Source: a virus
DNA: 51,399 nt
Direction: 5' to 3' (one strand)
IMG/VR virus record: IMGVR_UViG_3300031758_000117
Span: 1-51,399 of that record
In this document: piece by piece, positions 44,905-51,187 of the stretch
Numbering within the stretch: position 1 is the stretch's first letter
How the letters are laid out: the number at the start of each line of letters is the position of its first letter
The notes under the pieces: generated by a model
Seen by the model: the letters and a program-made list of their open reading frames with translations, nothing else
What the model was told of the DNA's origin: nothing
Database searches by the model: none
Position numbers and translations under genes: made by a program

Positions 44905-45490
44905 CGTATTCCTTTTTGAGTATAAGTTTGTATTTTGTTGGTTCAAATGGTATGAATGGTGTGTACTTCTTTATCTTGCGACTGATGTTTGGATAATGAA
45001 TCGTGTCACCGATTTTCTTATCCCATAACGGCAAAAAGTTGAGTATCTTATTCAGTATACAAATTGATTCAAGTGAAATTTCATTATGTAAAAGTTTCTG
45101 TAGCAATACTGGATACTCACCGTCTTGTACCATTAATGAATCATTTGGACTCTCCTGACTCATCAATGATTCAATCTCATTTGTAAAGGTGTATGTCAAC
45201 GACTGAATAATCTTCTGACGCTTACGATATTCAATATCAGCATCATTGGTCAGAAGATGACCTATCCATACATCATGGTTAAACACCAAATTAGCAACAA
45301 TATAATCACGGCATATGTCATCATTTGTGAATCTCCGGCTGAGTTTGTAAAAGTGCCACTTATCTTTGCGATTCTCAAATGCACCAATGCTTGTGCTTAC
45401 TTTACCATTATACTTAAAGTAATCGTAAGAATCTGAATTGAAGTGGAGTTTAAGAGAAGTGTATAAACAGAATGTTTCATATCCCGTCAT
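44879..45490 (-). CDS. 59: helicase loader gp59
   Basis: A 203-aa protein, near T4 gp59 (217 aa). Matching layout: N-terminal YETFCLYTSLKLHFN and SYDYFKYNGKVSTS; DKWHFYKLSRRFTNDD; IVANLVFNHDVWIGHL (T4 has 'SNLVANQDAWIGD' there); later ILNKILNFLPLWDKKIGD. gp59 loads helicase gp41 on gp32-covered forks. It overlaps gp33 by an ATGA junction and the nucleotidase start by 26 bp. The order 33-59-32 is as in T4. Confidence 0.85.
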   Translation of the reverse strand: MTGYETFCLYTSLKLHFNSDSYDYFKYNGKVSTSIGAFENRKDKWHFYKLSRRFTNDDICRDYIVANLVFNHDVWIGHLLTNDADIEYRKRQKIIQSLTYTFTNEIESLMSQESPNDSLMVQDGEYPVLLQKLLHNEISLESICILNKILNFLPLWDKKIGDTIHYPNISRKIKKYTPFIPFEPTKYKLILKKEYDANTENIS

Positions 45491-45711
45491 ATCGGTAAAC
45501 GATTGCCTTTCACCTTCAACATATTTAAACGTTCTGCTTGTTCATGTATTTTTGCTTTCAGATTTGGTGTAATGAGTGAAGCAGCAACCTCAATTTCCAA
45601 ACCAGTTCCTTTGCAGTGTTCAGTGATAGCCTCAAGATATGTGTAATCTGTATTGGCTACCAACCGTTCTATCTGCAAAGAGAACTTCAGCATTTCATCT
45701 TTTGTTGGCAT
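45487..45711 (-). CDS. 33: late transcription coactivator gp33 (short form)
   Basis: A 74-aa protein. Residues about 13-62 align by eye with T4 gp33: LQIERLVANTDYTYLEAITE against the T4 'IEKMVEEFGMSYLEATT' stretch, then IEVAASLITPNLKAKIHEQA. gp33 binds the RNA polymerase flap and, with gp55, drives late transcription from TATAAATA promoters. T4 gp33 (112 aa) ends in a hydrophobic sliding-clamp motif; this protein ends KGNRLPI, with no such motif. Gene order 33-59 supports the call. Confidence 0.75.
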   Translation of the reverse strand: MPTKDEMLKFSLQIERLVANTDYTYLEAITEHCKGTGLEIEVAASLITPNLKAKIHEQAERLNMLKVKGNRLPI

Positions 45712-46187
45712 CAGAATTGAACTTTAATTTTACTGCCTGTGCTGCTTGGCAATTCAGCCGACCAAGAATAAGCCTGTTCAGTTGTTAATGGCGCCATCGT
45801 AGGATACTGATTAATCTGAGAGAAATCAATCGGCTTAATAGCGGCTATATCAGCAGTAGTCAATGCAGAAATAGATTCAGTTTTCAAAGCACCAAATGGC
45901 CATCCATTGTTAGGCAAGTGGTCCATAGAAAACTTATCTTGCTTTGGTGCGTACCCATCATACTCATTATAATTCAATGGGGGATCATTTTCAAACTCTT
46001 CATAAGTTTCGTATGGCACAACTTCAATCGTACCTTCAATTTGGTAACCACAACCTTGCAAAAAGTCTCTCATAAATGAAAGTACATCATCAACATACAA
46101 GGCGTTGCAGTTCATTTCTAAATCTCGTTCACCTTCAGCAGAATGGAAGCGAAATGTGAAATTGTGTTCATCACTATTATAACTCAT
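45711..46187 (-). CDS. unknown phage protein
   Basis: A 158-aa acidic protein. The N-terminal half (HNFTFRFHSAEGERDLEMNC, ALYVDDVLSFMRDFLQGCGY, then IEGTIEVVP) looks like a small alpha/beta domain; the C-terminal half is Pro/Tyr/Asn-rich and probably unstructured. I do not recognise a function. It ends on the gp33 start and is preceded by SD GGAGAATATATT, so it belongs to the gp33 operon. Confidence 0.6.
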   Translation of the reverse strand: MSYNSDEHNFTFRFHSAEGERDLEMNCNALYVDDVLSFMRDFLQGCGYQIEGTIEVVPYETYEEFENDPPLNYNEYDGYAPKQDKFSMDHLPNNGWPFGALKTESISALTTADIAAIKPIDFSQINQYPTMAPLTTEQAYSWSAELPSSTGSKIKVQF

Positions 46188-46202
46188 AATATATTCTCCG
46201 TT

Positions 46203-46421
46203 TTATTTACGATTAGCAGCGTGTGCAATACAAACAATATCATCACTCTTGGCATATGAACACCGTACAGCCAATGGGTCAATGCCTTTTGCAATAGCGT
46301 TTTCAATATTTGCTGCCATCAGTTTACGGTCATTTAAACCGTAGATACATGCCGCAGCAACGACTGAAAGTAAAACCAGAGTAACTGAAACTGTGGTTAT
46401 ACTACTCAATCCTTTTTCCAT
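46203..46421 (-). CDS. small membrane protein, unknown
   Basis: A 72-aa protein with one transmembrane helix (TTVSVTLVLLSVVAAACIYG) and a short C-terminal domain with two cysteines (AVRCSYAKSDDIVCIAHAAN). I recall similar small proteins in marine phages without known function. I start at 46421 because AAGGAG lies 6 nt upstream; ATGs at 46424 and 46454 are possible but too close to or before this SD. It follows the SleB hydrolase, with which it may act at the membrane (speculation). Confidence 0.6.
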   Translation of the reverse strand: MEKGLSSITTVSVTLVLLSVVAAACIYGLNDRKLMAANIENAIAKGIDPLAVRCSYAKSDDIVCIAHAANRK

Positions 46422-46450
46422 CATCTTCTCCTTTTTACTTGATAAAATAC

Positions 46451-47002
46451 TCATGAACTTCTCTTTGCCTTATTATAGAATAAATGTCTGCCGATTTGCA
46501 CAGTGTATCTCATATTATTCCAACCTGGTTTTACATAGTCTGCATGAAAGAACAAAGCACCTTTTGTTGGATCTTTAAACTTCTCAGTATAAAGATAAAA
46601 CGCCAATGCTAACTCAGTAACACTATTATACAACGAATTGCTCTCTAGTGTCAAGAGGCCTTTTCGCATCATATCCTTAGGACGATTTTCACATACCCAA
46701 GAGAATTGGCAAACAGTGCCAACTTTTTGTTTCACAACACCGCAATAGGTATCTGGAAATACACCAGACTGCATCCGATTGTGTGTAACGAATGCTACAG
46801 CAAGTTGACCTAATCTTGGTTCTAGTCCTGCTTCAAAATACATGTTCTGTGCAAGGCATTCTACTTCAGCCCTAGCATCGGGTGATAAATCTTGTAGTTG
46901 AACTCTTGGTTCAATCGGTACTTTTATTTGTGCTGCTGCGTGTCCAATGTAAACAACAAATGCTGCAAATATACTACAAAGTAATAGTGTGATGTAACGC
47001 AT
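46451..47002 (-). CDS. SleB/CwlJ-type cell wall hydrolase, secreted
   Basis: A 183-aa protein. Residues 1-24 are a signal peptide (RYITLLLCSIFAAFVVYIGH, then AAA). The Hydrolase_2 domain follows: VECLAQNMYFEAGLEPRLGQ with catalytic-candidate E57, LAVAFVTHNRMQSGVFPDTY, and VCQFSWVC. SleB-type enzymes are peptidoglycan lytic transglycosylases. Such genes are common in marine T4-like phages and may give host lysis or wall remodelling. SD AGGAG precedes the ATG. It is distinct from the virion-linked GH19 and M15 hydrolases. Confidence 0.85.
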   Translation of the reverse strand: MRYITLLLCSIFAAFVVYIGHAAAQIKVPIEPRVQLQDLSPDARAEVECLAQNMYFEAGLEPRLGQLAVAFVTHNRMQSGVFPDTYCGVVKQKVGTVCQFSWVCENRPKDMMRKGLLTLESNSLYNSVTELALAFYLYTEKFKDPTKGALFFHADYVKPGWNNMRYTVQIGRHLFYNKAKRSS

Positions 47003-47021
47003 TATTTCTCCTATAAGTTAG

Positions 47022-47041
47022 GAAAGTGCCGAAGCACTTTC
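47022..47041 (-). other. UUCG hairpin between genes
   Basis: An 8-bp stem GAAAGTGC / GCACTTTC closed by a TTCG tetraloop on the minus strand, between the 90-aa and SleB genes. No U tract follows, so it is probably an mRNA stability or processing hairpin and not a terminator. Confidence 0.7.
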
Positions 47042-47048
47042 GTTCCCG

Positions 47049-47321
47049 TCAGGCAGACTTTTTGCTCTGTGATTTTTCTGCTGTGATATTTGAAACGAAC
47101 CCATTCAAGGCTTGTGCCTTGGCTATGATTTCATTTTCTGTGGGATAAGTTGGAAAGGCAGGATGATCTGGTATTGCTTGCCCGTTTAGTTTAGCGGACT
47201 CTACCTTCACTTGCCATTCATTGATTAGGCGTTCTTTACTGGAAACATAATCTTCCAATAAAAGGTCTTTCGCCATTTTAAGAAGTTCAAGACGAATCTC
47301 AAACGGTGTAAGATTACTCAT
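47049..47321 (-). CDS. small conserved phage protein, unknown
   Basis: A 90-aa mostly helical protein: NLTPFEIRLELLKMAKDLLL, then SSKERLINEWQVKVESAKLN and NEIIAKAQALNGFVSNI. I recall close relatives in marine T4-like phages, always hypothetical. It has no membrane segment or recognised motif. SD AGGAG (in CAGGAGTAATT) precedes the ATG. An EDY/NEW-type helical pair suggests a protein-binding role, which is only a guess. Confidence 0.65.
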   Translation of the reverse strand: MSNLTPFEIRLELLKMAKDLLLEDYVSSKERLINEWQVKVESAKLNGQAIPDHPAFPTYPTENEIIAKAQALNGFVSNITAEKSQSKKSA

Positions 47322-47346
47322 AATTACTCCTGTGTTGTGTGTGTTT

Positions 47347-47372
47347 ACTGGCGGGTTATGTGTGATGCCAGT
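47347..47372 (-). other. intergenic hairpin
   Basis: A 6-bp stem ACTGGC / GCCAGT with a 14-nt loop, in the 69-nt gap between the 227-aa and 90-aa genes. It has no T run; possible mRNA structure only. Confidence 0.35.
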
Positions 47373-47390
47373 ATACTTATTTAGTTACTT

Positions 47391-48074
47391 TTAATCCCAG
47401 AGACCACGGTAGTATTTACCAAACAAACGAAAACCATTGTCCATACGGTCGTAAACTTTTCTCATGCCATCGTAGTCACATTCATATGTGTGATTGGGAC
47501 CATCTTCAAATGTGTAGAGTGTTGGCTTACCATTTTCATCCCATTCGCATGGAACAGAATGTGTATCAATCTCACCAGAACGATATGCTTCTTCCCATGA
47601 ATCATCAACGAAATGTTCAAAGGCAAAAATCATTTCATTCAATACCCATTCCCAACGACGATGGGTAATTTCCCACGAATCTTTTTCGTATTGTCCTTGA
47701 TCATCAAACACCAATTCAAGTTGTGGTGAAGCATCTTGATGTCCAACAATACGCAGTTCTTCTGGCACATCTTCAACATCAACCATTGGTGAACCGTGTT
47801 TGGTATCACGCAGTTGTTTCAACATCGGTAGAATGATATCTGCCAATGTATGATCCATTGACCATGTATCATAACGGTCAATCTTCACATAGTTTATTTT
47901 TGGATGTACAAAGTCAAGAAACTTTTGCCATGATACGCTAAATGGGGTCAGAAAGTCGGAAAGTTTTTTGATGATTGGTTCATCATATTCAATCTCACGC
48001 CAAAAGAAAATCTTCTCCAGTATAACATAAGGAGAAAGCCAATGATTACGATAATTTGATTTGTAGATTTTCAT
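47391..48074 (-). CDS. conserved T4-like phage protein, unknown
   Basis: A 227-aa acidic protein with unusual Trp content. Key stretches: SNYRNHWLSPYVILEKIFFW, VKIDRYDTWSMDHTLADIIL, PMLKQLRDTKHGSPMVD, WVLNEMIFAFEHFVDDSWEE, and the C-terminal GFRLFGKYYRGLWD. I recognise this as a conserved phage protein whose function is unknown. The charged D/H residues in 'DTWSMDHTLAD' are possible active-site candidates. It starts 18 nt after the tmRNA 3' hairpin; no SD is seen. Confidence 0.7.
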   Translation of the reverse strand: MKIYKSNYRNHWLSPYVILEKIFFWREIEYDEPIIKKLSDFLTPFSVSWQKFLDFVHPKINYVKIDRYDTWSMDHTLADIILPMLKQLRDTKHGSPMVDVEDVPEELRIVGHQDASPQLELVFDDQGQYEKDSWEITHRRWEWVLNEMIFAFEHFVDDSWEEAYRSGEIDTHSVPCEWDENGKPTLYTFEDGPNHTYECDYDGMRKVYDRMDNGFRLFGKYYRGLWD

Positions 48075-48139
48075 AATGTATTGAATTTGGTGTAGAGTGT
48101 TTTGGTAATAAGGTACACTCCACTAAAACCCCATGAGAG

Positions 48140-48181
48140 TTAAGCCGCTAGGCGTTCTTCTCCGTAAAATGCGTCATTTGC
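48140..48181 (-). other. tmRNA proteolysis tag ORF
   Basis: From the GCA resume codon at 48181 the frame reads ANDAFYGEERLAA and stops at TAA (48142-48140). The AND start and LAA end match known ssrA tags; LAA is the ClpXP/ClpAP degron end (family knowledge). Confidence 0.9.
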
Positions 48182-48265
48182 ATTTATAGATTTGCTTGAT
48201 TAACGATCATCGCCTATCGTGTTGCCTTCTCCACTATCTCACCCTGTCGAAACCATGTCTAGCCC

Positions 48266-48352
48266 ATCAGAAGTGTCCTGCTGTTCACAGGTCGGGAATT
48301 CCAATCCTCAGAGTCTTGTTAAACTCTTACATATCACCCTAAACAACACTTC
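48266..48352 (-). other. tmRNA intervening segment (removed)
   Basis: The 87 nt between the encoded CCA (ends 48353) and the coding-piece 5' G (48265). Its ends pair (48352-48346 with 48276-48270, 7 bp), continuing the acceptor stem in the precursor, as expected for a permuted tmRNA. Confidence 0.8.
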
Positions 48353-48407
48353 TGGTGGACTAGGTGGGAGTCGAACCCACGTCCAGAATGCCTTCACTTT
48401 GAAGGGA

Positions 48408-49580
48408 TTACAACAATTCTTTCAAACGTTCTTCTATTCCAAGATTTTTAATATTTTGCACATAACTTAGAACTGGCCAAGACCCTATGCTTCTTTCAAA
48501 TGAAACTGTATGTGGTTTTTTTAAAGTTTTTTCATCCAAAGCTACTTTTATAATTTCAGAAAATTTAGTTTTATTTTTAAAATTTTCTTTTATAATATTT
48601 TCACCTAATTTTTGAGCATATTTCCAAAACTCGTTATTATATACTGAGCCTGAAAAATAATGCAAGCATATCATTGCTTCAGTTTCGGTTATTTCTCTTT
48701 TATAGAATTCATTTACTGCATTTTGATTAAATTCTTTCGTATACCAATAATCAAAAGAAAGTCTATTAATATAATCTGAAAATCCCGTAGATGTAGCCTC
48801 AAGTGGTTCAAGAAAATAAGAAGCGTTACCATTGTAACAAACTCTAACATCAAAATTTTGTTTTCTGGAATAATTTCTAAATTTTAGTTTTCTAGTCGCC
48901 GTTGGCACCAAATTAAATTCATCAAGTATGTCCTGAACTTCCGTTATGATATCCTCTTCAGTACAATATTGATCATTATAAACATAACCTATGGCGCATC
49001 TATTTTTTAATGGTATTCCAAAAACCCAACCAAATTTTTTGGCGAATGTTAATGAATAAAAAAATTTCGGCATATCCCAAGGACACTGAAATACCATAGC
49101 GGCATTTACTGGTATGTGATCATGAACAGTATAATCTTCCATCAAATCTTTAGGTGATCCAGTACACATCATAACATAATCACTATCAACAGAATCAGGA
49201 GTTGGTATATTTGATTCTATCAAATTAACTCTTGGATCATTCCTCATTTTTTCAAAGATATAATCTTGTAACTGAACTGCATTGAAATGTAGTCCATGGT
49301 CACCAGCAAGAAATGTGTGTTTAAAATCTTCGCCTTGACCCCAGTTTCTTTTCCAAATACCCAGTTTTGGAGTAGAGTTCACATTATCCATGTCAACGCT
49401 ACTAAATCCTAACGTTTCTCTGAGAGATTTCGGAAATATTAAATTCGTTCCTTCTCCTACCGGAGTAGTTTCAATAAGAGGATCATAAATCCAATCTATA
49501 TTCCAATTGGTATATCTAAGATAATGTGCTACTGATAAGCAACCAACCGTGCCTCTACCAACTATCGCTATTTTTTTCAT
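48408..49580 (-). CDS. flavin-dependent halogenase (tryptophan-halogenase family)
   Basis: A 390-aa protein. The FAD fold starts IAIVGRGTVGCLSVAHYL (GxGxxG at 8-13). GEGT is at 43-45 region, catalytic-lysine candidate K72 in TPKLGIWKRNWG, WxxxIP motif W185-VFG-IP190 (second Trp of WxWxIP replaced by Phe), and FLEPLEATS (256-264) with E261 aligned to PrnA E346. It is shorter than typical members (about 500-540 aa). A related enzyme, VirX1 from cyanophage Syn10, is a halogenase (literature from memory). GC is low for the window (7 of 60 at 48541-48600), suggesting recent acquisition. Its stop abuts the tmRNA gene. Substrate is unknown. Confidence 0.82.
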   Translation of the reverse strand: MKKIAIVGRGTVGCLSVAHYLRYTNWNIDWIYDPLIETTPVGEGTNLIFPKSLRETLGFSSVDMDNVNSTPKLGIWKRNWGQGEDFKHTFLAGDHGLHFNAVQLQDYIFEKMRNDPRVNLIESNIPTPDSVDSDYVMMCTGSPKDLMEDYTVHDHIPVNAAMVFQCPWDMPKFFYSLTFAKKFGWVFGIPLKNRCAIGYVYNDQYCTEEDIITEVQDILDEFNLVPTATRKLKFRNYSRKQNFDVRVCYNGNASYFLEPLEATSTGFSDYINRLSFDYWYTKEFNQNAVNEFYKREITETEAMICLHYFSGSVYNNEFWKYAQKLGENIIKENFKNKTKFSEIIKVALDEKTLKKPHTVSFERSIGSWPVLSYVQNIKNLGIEERLKELL

Positions 49581-49588
49581 AGTTTATA

Positions 49589-49759
49589 TCAGTTTGAAGA
49601 AATTACTTCAAACCCTTCTTGTTCTATTTTTCTTTGAAACTCATTTTTCTTTGCTGCATACCAACCCCATGAACCAAAGAAAGTAGTACCTGGATTAGGA
49701 CCTTGCTCTCTCAAGTACGCATCAAGTTTTTGGTCGTATTCTTTTTCAGTAATTTGCAT
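49589..49759 (-). CDS. small conserved protein (56 aa)
   Basis: A 56-aa protein translated from ATG 49759 to TGA 49591-49589: MQITEKEYDQKLDAYLREQG, then NPGTTFFGSWGWYAAKKNEF and a charged C-terminal helix (QRKIEQEGFEVISSN). The Trp/Phe-rich centre and helical ends look like a real small protein. The start lies one base after the stop of the 176-aa gene (TGAtATG), giving coupled translation, and the stop lies 8 nt before the halogenase. Function is unknown. Confidence 0.6.
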   Translation of the reverse strand: MQITEKEYDQKLDAYLREQGPNPGTTFFGSWGWYAAKKNEFQRKIEQEGFEVISSN

Positions 49760-49760
49760 A

Positions 49761-50291
49761 TCACACCGTTGTGAATCTTGCTGAACCTTTGCTCGTTCTT
49801 CCTGGTTTCAGCGGCTTGTCAGATTTTGGTTTTGTTTCTGTTTGAAACGGTGCATGTGGCTTATTGAAAGCCATCTTGCCTACATTCTCTGTCTTGCCGT
49901 GACCTGGGAATCCTGTTTTGTTTGTTCCGTGTAGGGTCGCTGTTTTTCCATCGTGATGTAAGATTGAGTCTTGATTATAATGTTCTCCATGTTTTTTAAT
50001 ATCATGGAGGAGTTGTTTGCCGTGTTCATCTCCTTTTCCTTTTGCATGTACCAATATAGACTTTTCTTTACCACCTTCCCAATGACCTTCAACTTCTTTG
50101 TGAGTGTAGCCTTGTGCAGTCAGTTTCTTTTTAAGTTCTTCATGATGCTTCTTATTTTGTTCTGGCGATACTTCATCATGTGGTCGCTGTGAGGAAATAA
50201 CAGCATAGTGCCTACCCTCTTCAGCGTGTTTAGCCAGTCTTGCCAGCGTGTTACCTTCATCTAATTGAGTATGTTGTTTAAATGATAGCAT
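49761..50291 (-). CDS. putative packaged internal protein with capsid-targeting N terminus
   Basis: A 176-aa His/Lys/Gly-rich protein. The first 12 residues (MLSFKQHTQLDE, then GN) resemble T4 capsid-targeting sequences (such as MKTYQEFIAE), with LDE matching the L-x-E cleavage rule of the gp21 head protease. The rest has LAKHAEEGRHYAVISSQRPH, GYTHKEVEGHWEGGKEKSIL and a basic C terminus. This central part recalls small phage proteins of unknown role. A late promoter 23 nt upstream sets it apart from its early-type neighbours. Packaging with DNA is inferred, not shown. Confidence 0.55.
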   Translation of the reverse strand: MLSFKQHTQLDEGNTLARLAKHAEEGRHYAVISSQRPHDEVSPEQNKKHHEELKKKLTAQGYTHKEVEGHWEGGKEKSILVHAKGKGDEHGKQLLHDIKKHGEHYNQDSILHHDGKTATLHGTNKTGFPGHGKTENVGKMAFNKPHAPFQTETKPKSDKPLKPGRTSKGSARFTTV

Positions 50292-50306
50292 GATGCCCCC
50301 AAAATG

Positions 50307-50972
50307 TCAAGCATATTTATTAATCATCTCAATCAATGGTTGCCGATAATCGTGAATCTGCTTTTCAAATACTTGCGCTGGTCCTTCTTCGGTAGCAATC
50401 AATACCACAATATCATCAATCCAAATACCAGTTCGTTCAGCAAACATTAGTGCATATGCTGTACACTGCATAAAGTAATTCTGAATATAATGCTCGTTCT
50501 TCTGCTTGGTGGAAGTCTTAAAGTCAATGACCGATAACTTACCATTCCATTCGGCAATCAAGTCTACACGACCAGCAATACGGTATTTGTCAGAGTATAG
50601 TGCTTGTTCTTGTGAATAAACATTACCAACATTCTCATCAATGATTGGCTTGATTTTGAAGAATAGTTCCTTCAGATCAGGCATCAACATTTGCATTCTA
50701 AAATCGTTTATTTCATTGTTGATGTAATCTTCACAAATCTTGTGTACCTTTGTGCCACGATTTGATGCCTTGCGTGATATCTCGTTTGCTCGTTCTTCAC
50801 CTACGGCCTGTCGCCACTCATAGATTGCTTGTTTGTTGAAATGAGAAAGCACCGTAGTGATAGACCTATACTGATTGCCTTCTGGCGTAGTATACAATCT
50901 ACCACTATCGGTGGTTTCTGCTTTTAAGTCAAATTGTAATTGGGGTAAAATTACATGTTCAAATGTTCGCAT
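50307..50972 (-). CDS. PD-(D/E)XK exonuclease, Cas4/RecB-like
   Basis: A 221-aa protein. The RecB/Cas4-type nuclease residues are in order: H77 in GTKVHKICE, E122 in SQEQALYS, D137 in AGRVDLIAEWNG, D150-x-K152 in VIDFKTST, and Q169-x-x-x-Y173 in MQCTAYAL. No Cys cluster for an Fe-S site is seen, unlike true Cas4. Relatives are common in marine T4-like phages as exonucleases of unknown role, likely in recombination or host DNA breakdown. It ends 16 nt before the internal protein and overlaps the next upstream gene by one base. Confidence 0.83.
   Translation of the reverse strand: MRTFEHVILPQLQFDLKAETTDSGRLYTTPEGNQYRSITTVLSHFNKQAIYEWRQAVGEERANEISRKASNRGTKVHKICEDYINNEINDFRMQMLMPDLKELFFKIKPIIDENVGNVYSQEQALYSDKYRIAGRVDLIAEWNGKLSVIDFKTSTKQKNEHYIQNYFMQCTAYALMFAERTGIWIDDIVVLIATEEGPAQVFEKQIHDYRQPLIEMINKYA
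50314..50321 (-). promoter_or_regulatory. late promoter AATAAATA for internal protein
   Basis: AATAAATA on the minus strand, 23 nt upstream of the ATG at 50291, inside the last codons of the nuclease gene. It is the only late motif found in the replication region. Confidence 0.6.
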
Positions 50973-51154
50973 TATGTAAAGTAGTGATTTCGGCTGTGGT
51001 GTGGATAACTTTGTCTAGGATACTTCTTTTCTATCTTTGCAGTGATATTGTCTTTTTCTATTTGTGATAATTCTGTGGTCATTTCTTTTTCAATTTCTCT
51101 GGTGATGTACTCATTCAGAAGTGCTACTTTTTTCTGCAAAGATTTTTTAGCCAT
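50972..51154 (-). CDS. small charged protein, unknown
   Basis: A 60-aa highly charged helical protein (MAKKSLQKKVALLNEYITRE, then IEKEMTTELSQIEKDNITAK) ending in a His/Ser/Tyr-rich tail. The start codon is ATG; the stop overlaps the nuclease start. It is plausible as a real gene because it fills the space between two genes in an operon, but I do not recognise it. Confidence 0.45.
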   Translation of the reverse strand: MAKKSLQKKVALLNEYITREIEKEMTTELSQIEKDNITAKIEKKYPRQSYPHHSRNHYFT

Positions 51155-51187
51155 ATATGCCCCTTTGTAAAAGTTAGCATAATGTAG

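Larger units (their letters stand above)
48092..48407 (-). ncRNA. ssrA: circularly permuted (two-piece) tmRNA
   Basis: The minus strand contains an acceptor piece first: hairpin CCTTC/GAAGG (48405-48391), P2 strand CATTCTG (48390-48384), T arm GTGGG-TTCGACT-CCCAC (48380-48364), acceptor strand CTAGTCC, A and CCA (48363-48353). An 86-87-nt intervening segment follows, closed by GAAGTGT/ACACTTC. Then the coding piece starts at 48265: GGGCTAG pairs with CTAGTCC over 7 bp including the G3-U70 alanine identity pair, the D loop has TTTCGAC, and CAGGGTG (48246-48240) pairs with CATTCTG as P2. The tag ORF runs 48181-48140. A 9-bp hairpin (48123-48092) ends the coding piece. The RNA would rescue stalled ribosomes and tag proteins. 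Confidence 0.93.

Noticed and set aside
44905-44946. Longer start for the HAD gene (14 extra residues)
   Set aside because: The ATG at 44904 has AAGGA 6-7 nt upstream and begins directly at the HAD motif; the upstream part lies inside gp59 and looks unrelated.
46422-46454. Longer start for the small membrane protein at 46454
   Set aside because: AAGGAG lies just before ATG 46421, inside the longer reading; the shorter start fits better.
48353-48390. Stand-alone tRNA gene
   Set aside because: The T arm and CCA are present, but there is no anticodon arm; the partner acceptor strand is downstream, as in permuted tmRNA.
48266-48407. tmRNA fragment as a phage attachment site (attP in ssrA)
   Set aside because: The whole molecule is present, including D loop, P2 and tag ORF, and no integrase is seen. 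A T4-like lytic phage is not expected to integrate.
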